A stretch of 64,000 bases of DNA from Paraspadella gotoi (Eukaryota > Chaetognatha): NCBI GenBank assembly GCA_051294375.1, contig CM119264.1, positions 23,506,858-23,570,857 on the forward strand, given 5' to 3'. Positions 13,211-26,000 of this stretch are shown one piece after another (the stretch's first letter is position 1; every line of letters starts with the position of its first letter). The notes below the pieces were generated by a model that made no database searches, was not told where the DNA came from, and saw only the letters and a program-made list of their open reading frames with translations. Made by a program: the position numbers and the translations under genes.

Positions 13211-16200
13211 GTCGAATCCGTTTGGGATGAAACTGAGGAAGCCGAATGTGAACTTCGAGATAAAAAGCGGAGGAAAGTTCGACGTGAAACTCAAGGTGAG
13301 TGAATAGAAGAGTGACAGAACAACCGCACATCCTAAGTTGATTTCTTGTAAAGTGAATGTTGTGGTGGTATATTAACACCACCTCACGTCCTCGATCATT
13401 CAGCCAATACCCTTGGCTCAGAGGGGGAACACACCATCCCAGGCGTAGTGTTCTATCCACAATCCTAACGACTTCCTTCTGAGTTAGTTACTGGAGGCGT
13501 CATTGAGAGTCGGAAGCCCACAAAACCAACAGTGAGATGCCCCATGCCAATGTGCATCACAGGCAGCCCGGCTGTAGCCTTATATCACATTTATGTCTCG
13601 CATACCCAAAGTATTTCGTCCATTTCTATTCAACCTTTTCTAAAAAATCTTACCAAAACCCTTTTTATAAAAATTTGTTTACTTCCCTTCGAAACCTTTT
13701 TTGCCTTTTTAATTTTCTTTACCTACAAATTTTACTTTTGTCAGAAAACCTTTTAGACTTGTCCCTCACCTAAAAAAAACCCATTTGACTTTCCCCCTTC
13801 GTGACGGCGAAGGGCGGACGCTCCGATCGTCATGTCTCGCGTCTGGCAAACAGACACAAATTCTTCTCCTTTGAGATCGAAAATTGAGAAAGGTTGTTTT
13901 TTTTTGGGTTTTTTTTTTTGCATTGCGATTTTAATTTCGTTTCGCGGATGAAAAAAAAAATGGCGAGATTTCTAATTAAAAATCCATCTTCGATTAAGAA
14001 TTTAATTAAAACACAGAAGATAACGAGCAACCTAATACGAACTTGTTTAACTTTTGCGATAACCATCCAAGACTGTATTGTTCAGAAAGTGACGTCCAAT
14101 TCTCAAGCGAAGAAGAACGAGACGACATTCGGCGTCGAATTAAAGAAGACGGGAGGAAAGAAGACCGAGGAAGAAGAGGGTGAGGGAGGAAGGGAGGGAT
14201 AGATGAGGAGGGTGAAAGGGAGGAAGACCGAGGAAGAAGAGGGTGAGGGAGTAAGGGAGGGATAGATGAGGAGGGTGACTGGGAGGAAGACCGAGGAAGG
14301 AAGAGAGGAAAGGAGAAAAGAGGAATGGAGAGGAAGAGAGGAAAGTACGAGTGCGTGAGGAAAGTGAAAGGAGAAAGTCGAATGAAGTAAAAGAAGATGG
14401 AAGGGAAGGAAGTGAGAGAAAGAAGGTAATTCATGTATGGATAATGGTTTTTTTCTTAAATGGCAGCCAGGCAATGTGGGAGTAATTAACTTAAGTCTGT
14501 GGGAGAGTCTTAATCGAAAGCTTGAATAACTTGATAATTTTTATAATGGTCGTACAAATTTCACAATTAGGAGGGTTAGAAGTAATGAAGTAATGATTAC
14601 ATATTGAATCGATGGATAAACAAAGGTGTAAAATATTAAATTTTCGTTTTTCAGCAACCCCTTCAAGGAAAGACGGTCACCGGAAACCTTTTGGGGTTCG
14701 GTTAAAACGACCCGACCAGAAAAAAAGCGGTGGAGGCGGCGGCGGCGGCGGCGACGGCGGGAGCGACCTGATCCCCCCGTCCACGGCGCTCAATGAAGCC
14801 AAGGCACGTATTGACCTCTAGAGGCTTTCGGTTTTATCTTTGATTTAAATTCCGAAAAATGCGTTTCATCTCGGCTCAAAACGTTTTTGTATAAACAATT
14901 GATAATCTTTTTTTAGAAATAGAGGGGGAAAAAATGTATTTATACAGGGCGTAATGGGAATTGAAGATAGAGGGATTATCATTGCAACACTCCATCCGTT
15001 GGTCCTTATTTTCGCTCCTCATCCAATTATTTGCTCTTTTCAAATTTTTAGATATTGCCAATTACCGTTTTTTAGATTTCTAAGTAAGTGAATGAAAAGT
15101 AGTTAAGGTTTTACAATTATTCGTAAAGTTCATCACTTCCTCTTGAAAATATATTTTTGGATCAAATGTTGTATCGGCTTCTTAGTTAACTTATTCGGTT
15201 TCTCTTCATCTTCGCCATATGTCGTCGTCGTCGTCGTCGTAAATGACCTTCCTCTCCAACCTCCCTTTCAGTTTCACCTTTTCCTCCTCTCACTTTCCCT
15301 TCTTCTTCTTCTAATTTTCTTTCGACTCTTCTCAAATTGATCTCTCTCTTCCCTTCCTTCTCTCTCGTCCCCGTATTTCCCCTCCACTCTCTTCAATTCA
15401 CCCCTTCCATTCTTTCCTTTCCTCCCTCCATTTTTTTTCTCTCTACCTTCTTCAACTTGACTCCTATTCTTTGCTTTGTCTAGTTCCCTGTATTTCCTTT
15501 CTACCTTCTTCAAGTTTACCCCGCTCTTCTCCTTTCCTTCCTCCCGATTTTTCTTTCCACCCTCTTTAACTTTATCCCCTCCCATTCTTCTTCCCCTCTC
15601 CCTCTCCTTCCTCCTTTCTTCAACCTCGCCTCCTCTCTCGTCTCTCTCTCCCTCTCCTTTCGTCTCGGCGTCTTTTTCAGAGTCACACATTTCCTACACC
15701 GATTTCGCCTTCTCTTCGCGGTGCCATTTTTCTCTGGTTGCGCGTCCAGTCGGCGTAGCGCCGCTTGTGTCAGGCTCGATGGTCGTCGGGTTCCGACTTC
15801 GGAGAAAAAAAGTACAATAGGGGGGCTCGGGACAATCGATTGGCGATTTACCGATTTTTTTTTTTTCTGACATTAATAAGAGAAAGTTAAGCTCGTTATT
15901 ATAATTCCTGTTCCTTACATTCGCTGAATTTAGGTTTGATGTTAACCGAATAAGTTAACTAAGAAGCCGATACAACATTGATGAACTTTACGAATAATTT
16001 TACAACCTTAACTACTTTTCATTCACTTACTTTGAAATCTAAAAGACGGTAATTGTAATATCTAAAAATTTTAAAAAGAGCAAAATAATTGGATGAGGAG
16101 CGAAGATAAGGACCAACGGATGGAGTGTTGCAATGATAATCCCTCTATCTTCAATTCCCATTACGCCCTGTATAAATACATTTTTTCCCCCTCTATTTCC

Positions 16201-16362
16201 TTAAAAAAGATTATCAATTGTTTATACAAAAACGTTTTGAGCCGAGATGAAACGCATTTTTTCGAATTTAAATCAAAAGATAAAACCGAAAGCCTCAAGA
16301 GGTCAATACGTGCCTTGGCTTCATTGAGCGCCGTGGACGGGGGGATCAGGTCGCTCCCGCCG

Positions 16363-16400
<38 letters not shown>

Positions 16401-19400
16401 TCCACCGCTTTTTTTCTGGTCGGGTCGTTTTAACCGAACCCCAAAAGGTTTCCGGTGACCGTCTTTCCTTGAAGGGGTTGCTGAAAAACCAAAAATTTGA
16501 ATATTTTACACCTTTGTTTATCCATCGATTCAATATGTAATCATTACTTCATTACTTCTAACCCTCCTAATTGTGAAATTTGTACGACCATTATAAAAAT
16601 TATCAAGTTATTCAAGCTTCGATTAAGACTCTCCCACAGACTTAAGTTAATTACTCCCACATTGCCTGGCTGCCATTTAAGAAAAAACCATTATCCATAC
16701 ATGAATTACCTTCTTTCTCTCACTTCCTTCCCTTCCATCTTCTTTTACTTCATTCGACTTTCTCCTTTCTTTCACTTTCNNNNNNNNNNNNNNNNNNNNN
16801 NNNNAGAGACAGGCATGTTATCTTGTTCATATGAATTGAATTAATTGTAAATAAATATTATATTTAAACAATTTGCAGAATATTCTCTGTCTGACTATTC
16901 CTCATCGGACGATGACTATGGCAGTAACATCAGCGACGATGACAACGGCGCCGACGGTAAATATCTATGCAGAAGTAATTTGAGGAAATGTTTTTATTCT
17001 AACAGTTTCATTGTTAAGTTATTAATTATCAGGTCGTTAGTCCTATTTTCTCTTCAATAGCTTTTTGTTTTCTTTCCTATTTTTCTCACAAGAGTCGCTC
17101 CCGCCGCCGACGCCACCATTCGCCCGACCGTCGCCCGACGGAACCATCTCCCTGACTTGGGAAGATCGCGACGATGCGATTGGCTACATCGTTGAAAGGA
17201 GAACCAATCGGAAGGGAGGATGGGATCCCCTGTGCGACGGCACTCTGAAGGCGAGAATGAAGTTTTTTTTTATTATTATTAAATTAACATTTAAAACGGT
17301 TAATGATTCTAAATATAGAAAATTCTTCAATACACGATTTCTTACGAGTATGAAATTATAAAATTAAAACCAAATTAAGGTGGTTCGTTATTTGTTATCC
17401 GAAATAAGCAACGAAACACAACCACCTATCTATCACCTAATCATTTACTTAATAAATGGCATAATATTTTTTTAAGAAGCCATAATTTAAACTTTACTCA
17501 TGGATGTACCGCAACATGTAAATGATGTTTTAATACAATTGAGACTTATATTACGATTGTTTTACAGCTTATAGTAAAACCTAAATTCACGTTTTAATGG
17601 TCAACCAAATCTGGCAATGTTTTTTTTTTTTCGTAAAGGAAACTATTGACACGACGGTGGAAGAGAAGTCGGTCTACGAATACAGGGTCACCGTCGTCAA
17701 AGAGGACCATGTCTCGGCCACGTCGCGTCCTTCCGTTGCCGTCAGAGCGCAACGAAAGAGGGCGGAGGAGACGAGCTGCGAAAGTGTGTGAAGACAAAAT
17801 AACAATATTATCAGTTATGATGAAAATATATAGAAAATCGGGAGATGAAAAAAAAAAAGTTAATTTCCGACCAGGTGCGGTATTTCCTGGACCCCCGCGT
17901 AACGTCCTAGCGATGGCCGACGCGAGAGAGAGTGTGTCGGTTACATGGGACGAACCGACAATTATCGGACAAAACGAAATTCTGGGCTACGTCGTTGAAA
18001 AGAGGTTTTTAGTTGCGCAGCAACTCTATATGTCACTTTTCGGTCGGTCGGTATGTCTGTCCGTCGATCAGTCCTCCAGCTTACTTTAAAAATGCATATA
18101 ATTGGCCTATAGTTGGTTGCTCATTTGTTAAAACAGGAAAAAACCTCAAATCTAAGGGACTGCTAGCGCCGCATTCAGGAAATCCAAAACTATAAGTAAT
18201 AAAAGACGAATTTAAAAATACCTAATCATTTTTAAGTCATCATCATTGGGAAATAATTAACAATAATTGGCTAATACTAAAACAAGCACACGTGATAGTT
18301 TTTTTTATAACAAATTCAAAAATATAATAAGAATATCTATTAAGTATTATCTAATCATTGAATATAATTGATTTCTAAAAGAGAGACGGGCGGACAATGG
18401 ATCCGAGTCAACGACACGCCTCTTTCCAACGCCGCGCCCGAGTGGATTCGTCGCGTTCCGGACAAGTTATGCGCGTGCGTGTCCTCGCCGTGACGCTCGC
18501 GGAGAGGGCGAGCCGAGCCAACCGTCGGCTCCAGTCGTTGCCGCCACGTCCGCTCGTAAATAACAGTAGCAAACAAGAATCTCGTCCTTGATATTAAACA
18601 TCACAAAAACTGTCGAATTGGTCGATTAATAACAATTTTCTTATAATCTTCCCAGTTTGGTTCTTTTTAATTTGGTGCCGTTTCTTTTTTCTCTTCTGCG
18701 GTCTGCCGTATCGGTATCTCCCAGATTCGACAGATTCGAACCCGGGAACCCCGAAAGTTGTGGATTTGACGCCGAACAGCGTCTCACTGTCGTGGAAGGC
18801 GGCGTCTTCGTCAAAGGGCTTCACGGGTTACGGGATAGAAAAAAGACGACGCAAGGTGACGACCATTAACGACGCAATTAAAATATCTGATTTTTTTTCT
18901 CGTGGCACTGAAATGATGAGATTGTGGCGGTATATTCACACTTCCACGTCCGTCATCCTCAGCCAAATCCATTGGCTCAGAGGGGGAACACACCATCCCA
19001 AGCGTAGTGTTCCATCCACAGTCCTAACGACTTCCCTCTGCGTTGGCAAAGCGAGACCGTCCTAGGGTAACCGCGCCAGTGACTGGAGGCGTCACTGAGG
19101 GTCGGAAGCCCCCAAAGCCAACAGTGAGATGCCCCATCCCAATGGCATCACAGGCAACCCGGCTTGTGCCATAAGATCTAAAAAAAGATAAGTTCCAAAT
19201 TATCAAATTTAACGTATAAAGACACCAATAGTAGTACTAGCTCAAGTTTCACCCGTTGTAACCTAGACAATTATCAATAGTCCATAGTCCAATTATCAGA
19301 ACAGTCTACGCATTCATAAATTTTATCCCCAGGTCTATGGGTTCCGGTGAATCGGCAACTCATTCCCAACACTGACTTCAAGGTCTCACATCTTCGTGAG

Positions 19401-22131
19401 GATGAGAGTCACGAATTTCGCGTCGTCACCTACGATGAGAATCATCGAGTGAATGGAAAGAGTCGCGGATGCAAAGCGAGGACGTCAAAGAAAAGCGATA
19501 GTAAGTCGATTCTGGACTGCGATATGCAAATGATAAAAAAAAAAGATTTTAATTAGGAGTTAAAATTTAAAATCATCAAATGTCAAATTACAAATGAAAT
19601 CATGAAATTATGATTCGAATGTCCGTCGACTTGAAGTCGGCTTTAGGATTTATTGAATAAATGGACAATCTTCATATTATTATATTTGATTTTTCCAACT
19701 TTATATGAATTTTTAAGTCATCCTTGAAAGGTAGTTGCACGCAAATCTGTTTCCGTAGTCGAATCGGACGGCCTCGATGTTTACGACGCCTCAACCGAAG
19801 CGACAGCGTCGTTCATTCACGTGACCTGGCGGAGTCGGGGAAAACAAAAGGCAACGAGCGACGTCGAAGGAGAAAGAAAGAAATTCGTCGTGGAAAAATC
19901 GGTTGACGAAGGCGAATGGAAAAAGGTGAGGGGCTGTCGGAGGATGGCGTGAGGTATTTAGTTTTGAATTAATTTTGTCTTAAATATTATCAGCATCAAA
20001 CAATTTTGTTTTCAGATAACAGGCTCCGTCTCGTCTTACGAGATTCATTACACGGACTATCTTCCGGGCCACGCCTATCGGTTCCGCGTTCGAGCTCTCG
20101 ACGACGAAGGGTTCGCGGGGCGTCCCGGCGCTGCGAGCAACGTCGTCATAGGAGCGGCCCCGCCGACGCCGCCCACCTTCGCCGGGTCCCTCCAGAACGT
20201 TGTTGCTCGCGTCGGCGAGAATGCCGTCCTCGCGGCGCCGTTTCGAGCTACGACGCAGAGCGAGGTCACGTGGTGGAAAGATGGAAAACCGGCGTCCCTG
20301 GGGGAGAGATCGAGAAGCGAGGTGAGTGGAGGAGGTTTATTGTTTGAAAATAATATTCAAATAGGCCAATTAGTAAATTAGTATTTAGTTATCAAAAGAG
20401 GCTCCTTGGATCTTCCCTTCAGATTGGAGACGACCTCGCCACTCTTTACATTCAAAATTGCAAGCGCAAAGATCGAGGGGAATACGAGGTCGAACTGCGG
20501 AACGAATACGGCGTCGCGAGGGGAAAGTGCATGCTCGATGTTGTCGGTGAGATTCTATAGTACGCGGAAGTAAAGTCAATATAAGTCAAAGGTTATATTT
20601 GCTAAAATTTTGATATGTAGTGATATATCATTATTGATTGCCTATTGTTGTAGCAGAGGTTGACTCTTTGTACCACATTTCACGCACCCTTCTCTTCCAG
20701 GCCCACCATCAGCGCCCGAAGGGCCATTGGAAGCCTTTATGGTCGCGGAGAAGTCGGTGATGCTAGAGTGGGGCGCCAGCGAAGATGACGGAGGATGCCC
20801 GATCGAGGGATATCGTGTGGAAGGACGGAAGGTTGGTCAAAATACGGAAACTCATCCAAAATAAATACCTGACTTTTTAACATTGAAATTGAACATTGTC
20901 AATTGTGAGCACATAATACGAAGAAGAACATTCATATCGTTCCAAATGAGCGTTAAACTTTGCTTATCGCCAACAGATCGGCAAAAAGAGTTGGCGCGTC
21001 TTTGCGTCCCGCTGTCGGACGACGAATATGGAAATTCCGCACCTCTCGCACAACGTCGCCTACGAGTTCCGCGTGGCTGCGGTCAGCGCCGAGGGGACGT
21101 CGTCGGCGCTGCAGAGAGAGTTTCACGCGAAAACCGGAAGTGGAGACGACCGCTACAAAATGGGTTTGTTTTTCGCACCTCACAACATAAATTTTCCAAA
21201 ACAAGAACGGTAATTCCAATGTGTTGCGCCGCAATAACTTTATTTTCACATGATATAACAAACTTTTTTTTGCCCGTATATTTATAACATGCACTGCATC
21301 AAAATTCTATCTTTTATTCTTTATAGTTTGTAATTTTAAGAATTTCTGATATATAATATATTGAAAGCTTGCAGGGACCTGCTATGTCATTATCTTGTAA
21401 GAATGATGGAGGCCTTAAACCACCAAAGCCTGTCCAAAGTCGGGTGCAAGATAGCTTATTTATTAAATGAATGAATAATTTTTATATTGGTTATACCAAT
21501 TTCATATGATATTTTTAACTTAAATGGGATAAACTGATAGACAGACATACTGGCCGACAGACCGAAAAGCGAGTACTCGCGTCGCAACTAAAAATCCGCC
21601 CTTTTCGATCAGAGCCCGCCGTCCCAGCTCGGTCGAGGGCGGAAAAAGCGAAGACTGCGTCTCGATCGAAGCAGACGACGTCGGCGCCACGATTCACGTT
21701 CACCCTTCGCCCTCGAACGATTCAAGTGGGAAATTCGGTCAAATTTATCTGCTGCGTCGAAGGAACTCCTTACCCGAGGGTAAGCACCGAGGAGTGACGA
21801 GGAGACATAACTTTGGTAGGTTTTGTGAGAATATAATTTCTCGAGACTAAATTTTTTTCACCCCATCATACGAGCCTCTCGCTCTCCCCCATGCCTCTAA
21901 TTTCCTTCCCTTATTGTCCAGATCACGTGGTACAAGGATTCAAAAGTCTTGGACCCTTTAAGCCCACGACACGTTTGGACGACCTCATCCGGGGTTTGCT
22001 CGTTGGAAGTAACCGACTGCGCCGAGACGGACGGTGGAGTCTACGTCTGCGTCGCCGGGAATTCGAGGGGAACGGAGGAGACGGGTTGTCGTCTCAAAGT
22101 CGAAGGAGCAAGAAAACCCAAGAAAATTTGA
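13173..22131 (+). CDS. Muscle-type FN3/Ig repeat protein (FN3x4-Ig-FN3-Ig), with frame breaks
   Basis: Seventeen exons: 13173-13295, 14086-14179, 14655-14803, 16879-16956, 17093-17250, 17639-17783, 17875-18004, 18382-18555, 18725-18855, 19333-19500, 19759-19925, 20016-20321, 20423-20546, 20701-20831, 20977-21163, 21613-21779, 21922-22131. The N-terminus has three PFGxxLK-type motifs (NPFGMKLRKP, TTFGVELKKT, KPFGVRLKRP), a Gly run and an acidic exon. Then come four FN3 domains, an Ig lacking its Cys pair, an FN3 and a C-terminal Ig with both Cys and the core Trp (ITWYKD, YVCVAGN). FN3-FN3-Ig-FN3-Ig matches the C-terminal order of myosin-binding protein C and titin-family proteins, which cross-link thick filaments; no kinase follows. 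Breaks: exon 18382-18555 needs two single-base insertions to keep FN3-2 in frame, and exon 18725-18855 needs one A in an A6 run. Phases also fail between 14803 and 16879, where DNA may be missing at the gap. Two introns look like GC-AG (14804, 17251). It may be a pseudogene, or may carry sequence errors. Confidence 0.8.
13353..13585 (+). repeat. Dispersed repeat family A, copy 1 (SINE-like)
   Basis: Shares with 18920-19180 and 63166-63345 the blocks CCATTGGCTCAGAGGGG, CTTCCTTCTG, GGCGTCATTGAG and CCAACAGTGAGATGC. It lies in intron 1 of the FN3/Ig gene. No coding capacity. No clear pol III boxes, so whether it is a SINE is a guess. Confidence 0.75.
14360..15203 (+). repeat. Left arm of large inverted duplication
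   Basis: Matches the reverse complement of 15938-16779 over about 840 bases with few differences. One is a roughly 29-base stretch, about 15138-15165, that is absent from the right arm. The arm contains exon 3 of the FN3/Ig gene with its GGC repeat. The arms flank a spacer of about 730 bases of pyrimidine-rich DNA. Confidence 0.93.
15938..16779 (-). repeat. Right arm of large inverted duplication
   Basis: Inverted copy of 14360-15203 including exon 3 of the FN3/Ig gene (about 16306-16456 on the minus strand). It stops exactly at the 25-N gap at 16780, which is where a fold-back chimera at a contig end would stop. Confidence 0.93.
16780..16804. other. 25-N contig-joining gap
   Basis: Fixed-length gap inside the FN3/Ig gene, directly at the end of the inverted duplication. 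Confidence 0.97.
18920..19180 (+). repeat. Dispersed repeat family A, copy 2 (longest)
   Basis: Fullest copy of the family. It sits in the intron between the two half-exons of the third FN3 domain (18856-19332). Confidence 0.8.
21371..21510 (+). repeat. Dispersed repeat family C, copy 2
   Basis: Reference copy of the family: AAACCACCAAAGCCTGTCC, then GCAAGATAGCTTATTTATT, then an AATTTTTATATTGG tail and ACCAATTTCATA. It lies in the intron 21164-21612 of the FN3/Ig gene. Confidence 0.75.
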
Positions 22132-23083
22132 CGACAAATAGAAAACGACTTCTCCTTATTATTTTTCTATTATGCACGAACCGATTAACAAAACAAAATG
22201 TTGCATTTGGTGCTACTTAAGATAAGTCGTCAACTTGAAAATTAAAAAAAAAAAAAAAACAACTTTGTTTCGCTTGATGACGAATTTAATTAATGCCTAA
22301 CTTAATTGGCAAATGTTACAAACGATTTTTTTTTTTCACCCGGAGTAAAACAATTTATCCAATTAGCGATTATCAATCGAGTGGGTCCCCTGAATCCGTC
22401 GCTAGTTTGAATGAGTAGAATATAACTTGAACTTTCGAATCTTTCTCTCTTCTCTATTGAAAGAGAAATATTAAGATTCACAGGGAAACAATGTAAGGAA
22501 ACTTTTTTTTTATTCAAATCATCATTTTTTTTAAAAATTGGTAAAGCGTTGTACAAATAAGCATTGTTAAGCTTTATCATTAAATGACTTGCCATAGTTG
22601 CCATACTATTTCGGGGAAAAAACTCTGTAACGAAAAAACAATTACCAAAGTCGGTAAAAAAATGGTAACAAGTAATGAAGCGTTTCGTTAGTGTAACATG
22701 CGCACAGAGAGGCACTTTGGAAACACGTTCGTCGAAAAAGAATCAAACGTCAAGATCGAGGAGAAAAAACTTAATAGGGCAATTTGTCCCAGAATAACAG
22801 TTTCAACTTTTACGAAAAAAATAAATTCCCTAGTTATAAGATAAAAATATTTAACGAAAACCAGAAGTGCTGAAACTCCCGAAGAAACATTAGATTCAGC
22901 TATTGACATTGGTATATATCATATAAATTCGTATTTGGCTTAAAATTTAAAAGAACAAAGAAATGTCGGATTAAAAATTTCAGATAAACTCGATTGGAAG
23001 AAAACAAAAAAAAAAAGAAAGCAACAAATTTCACGCGATTTAACTTCGCGTCAAAACTGCAACTTCTCTGCACCAGCACTGCG
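22132..23083. other. Convergent intergenic region
   Basis: AT-rich spacer between the tail-to-tail FN3/Ig and CAP-Gly genes. No further gene or repeat recognised. Confidence 0.6.
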
Positions 23084-26000
23084 TCAGCACCGAGTCTCCT
23101 CAACCGATTCTTTGAAATCAGTACGCCAGACCTGCAGAGCCTGGGCGCCGCGACTCATCACCGTTGGTGAGTAGATCTGCTCGTCGGCGCCGGTTGAATC
23201 CGCCGGCGCGGCGTTCGTATTTCCAGTGGGTGGCGATGCAGGTGGAGCGGTGGAGACACCGATGGCAGGACCGTGGCTCCCATTCTTGGCGAAAGGACGA
23301 GGCTTTGAGGCCGAGGGCAGTGGAGGGAATGAGGGGAGGATGGAAGCGGCAGAAGTCGGAGACCTAAAGTGGGAACCGAGAGTCGGACGGGTCAGACCGA
23401 CAACGCCCGACAGGGAGGACCTAAGGGAGGCGGCGGCAGAGGAAGACCTGGCAAGGGGCGAAGGAAGGTAAGATTAAAAAAAAAAAAAAAATCAGTTTCA
23501 AAACTGATACCGACTACTACTAGCGCAGTAGGCCTATTTAAATAAAAAGACGTTTCTTTCTCTTCACCTCTTTGTTGATCTAAGTCTATGGCAGGCGTCG
23601 GAATCGCCCTGTCGATGAGAGTTACAGTCAGGAAGGCTACTACGCTGACTACGGGAAGCTGTGGCGAGAGATGGGATTTTGAAAGCGGGAGATGGGGACG
23701 CGGGAGCAGATGGGGATTGGTGAGAAGCAGCGGACGAGAAAGTTGCGCGGGTAGGTTCGATCGCCTCATCATCGGCGATCTCGTCTTTGGTTCTGATAAT
23801 CGGGCAAGTATTATGAGAAGCACGAGATTTATTAGATAAATGATTTGAAGAAGATTCCGAGGACTTACCGACGCAAAGAAGTGCGGCAAGTCTGAAATTT
23901 CGAAGCTGAGTAAGTCTTGGTACGAGCTGAGGAAAAGCGAGAGAATGAGGCGAGGGAGGAAGGAGCTAGTTCGGGAGATGAAACTCCCATCGTTGTGGTA
24001 GATAGATCTGGAAAATAATCAAAAAGTACGTTCATTCGATAATTCCATGTTATATATTTTTTAAAGATACTTACCCGGGAAACAAGGGGCAATATCATTA
24101 TCGGAAGCATCGGGTTTAGCGAGAGAGTCGGCCGTTGGCTTGGCAACGGTGACAGCTGGGGGCGATTCGAAGTGAGGAGGGTCGCCCTCCGACCTCTTGG
24201 GGCTAATGATCGCTAGAATGTCCTCGAGTGGAACGAAAACGCCCGAGTTCATATCGCAGTTGAAATACCTATAGAGGAAAGTAAGATTCTCGTAATTCTC
24301 GTAATTCTCGTCAACGGACATTAAAAGACTTATGATTTATGATCATTATTTTGTGATACCTTTTATATTATTTGATTATCATTTGATTTCATTTGCATTT
24401 GCAACAAGATGATAAAAACTGCTTCGCATCATTTTCGTACATTTTCGGCTGTCTTAATCACCTTTTCCCCATAAAGAAACCGTCGTGCTTTCCGACTGGC
24501 GCATCAAGAACGAGGCCCACGTGAAGCGAGGACGAGGCGGCGGCGTTGCCCCCAACGCCGCGTTCCGACTGGTCGAGGTGACCCAAGTAAGCGACAACGC
24601 CGGTCAAGTTTCCTCTCGCCACAACGTGATCGCCGAGTTGGAGGAAAAGCCCGCAAGGACTGTAGTGTAGTGAGGGGGAAATAGTGTCAGAGGGTATGTA
24701 CAAAAAATTTTGACCAAAAGGATGATTATTAAGGAGAGCCAGAATTTAACATTTTTTATAATATGAAACAGTCTGCAATGAAAGTCTTTTGTCCTTTTAC
24801 AACCAAATTAACTTATGATATTTTTTTCTTTTCTGAAAAAAAAACAACAAAAACAGAGCAAACAAATAATTGTGGGAATGGTTGCAAAAAACTTTTTATA
24901 TGTTAACAACATTATATATATGATGTTTTCTTTTGATTATTTTTTTTTTACTCATGCATGGAAGCATTTTAATATTTAATAATATATAAGTAATGCTTAA
25001 TTTTTTTTTGGAAATTCAAATTTTTAAAAATAGATTCTGATAAAGATTAAAAAGTTATATAAAGGTTAGTAATAGTATTACAAATTTTAAAAAATTTTCA
25101 AAATAAATTGGTTAAAATTTGAAAAAACCTTTAAGAAATTTAATAGTTTTTATTAATTTCCATATACAAATCATTAAAATTTCAAAAAGTTGTAATTATA
25201 ACTCTCATCCAACTTTTCAAGCTCTATCAGAATCCCTTAAAAAAAATAAAATTTACCCAAACATTTTTTTAAACATTATATAGTATTTAGATAATATAAA
25301 ATAGAACCCATGCATTTAAGTATGAGATAAATCTTAATTTTTAAAATTGTTATTAACACGTTAACACTATTTATACCGGACTTCTATTAGTTTGTAACCC
25401 GTTCCGCCTTAAAGATTATGCATTCACCTGGGCGGCACCGCCCTAGACGCTGGGCTTCTGTCCCCTATCTCCTGGCAAGGACGACACTTGCATCCGCGCA
25501 AAGCGCACGGCGCTTCGTCCGGGGCGTTCGAACCAGGCACGTCCTCGCTATCGCCGGCCACGTCACAATAGTCGTCATCGTCCTCGTCGCGGCGCGATCT
25601 TCTCTTCCGTGGGCGTCGATCGTAGTTCGGGAGGCCGGGATTGATGCGCGCCAGATGCGCCATCTCCAATTCCTGGAGGCGTCTACGTAACGCTTCGATC
25701 TCATCTTTAGCCGCTGCTAGCTCGGCCATCACTCCGTCGCTACGCAATTCTGAAAGGAAGGAAGAAGCGATTAAGTTTAAAATGCGTGTATGAAAGGCAT
25801 AGTGGGGTAGGGGGGGCGCAATAGGCCGAACAATGAGCGAATAATGGTTGAAATCGTACCGACTCGAGGCGCTTCAGGGGAATCAGAATAAACGGGTTGT
25901 TCGACGGCGAAAACCGGAGTTTCGTTGCTGTCGTCGTCGTTGGAGTGGACGTCAGAATTATCACATTGGACAGATTGTGCTGCAGTTTCTTGGCGATCCG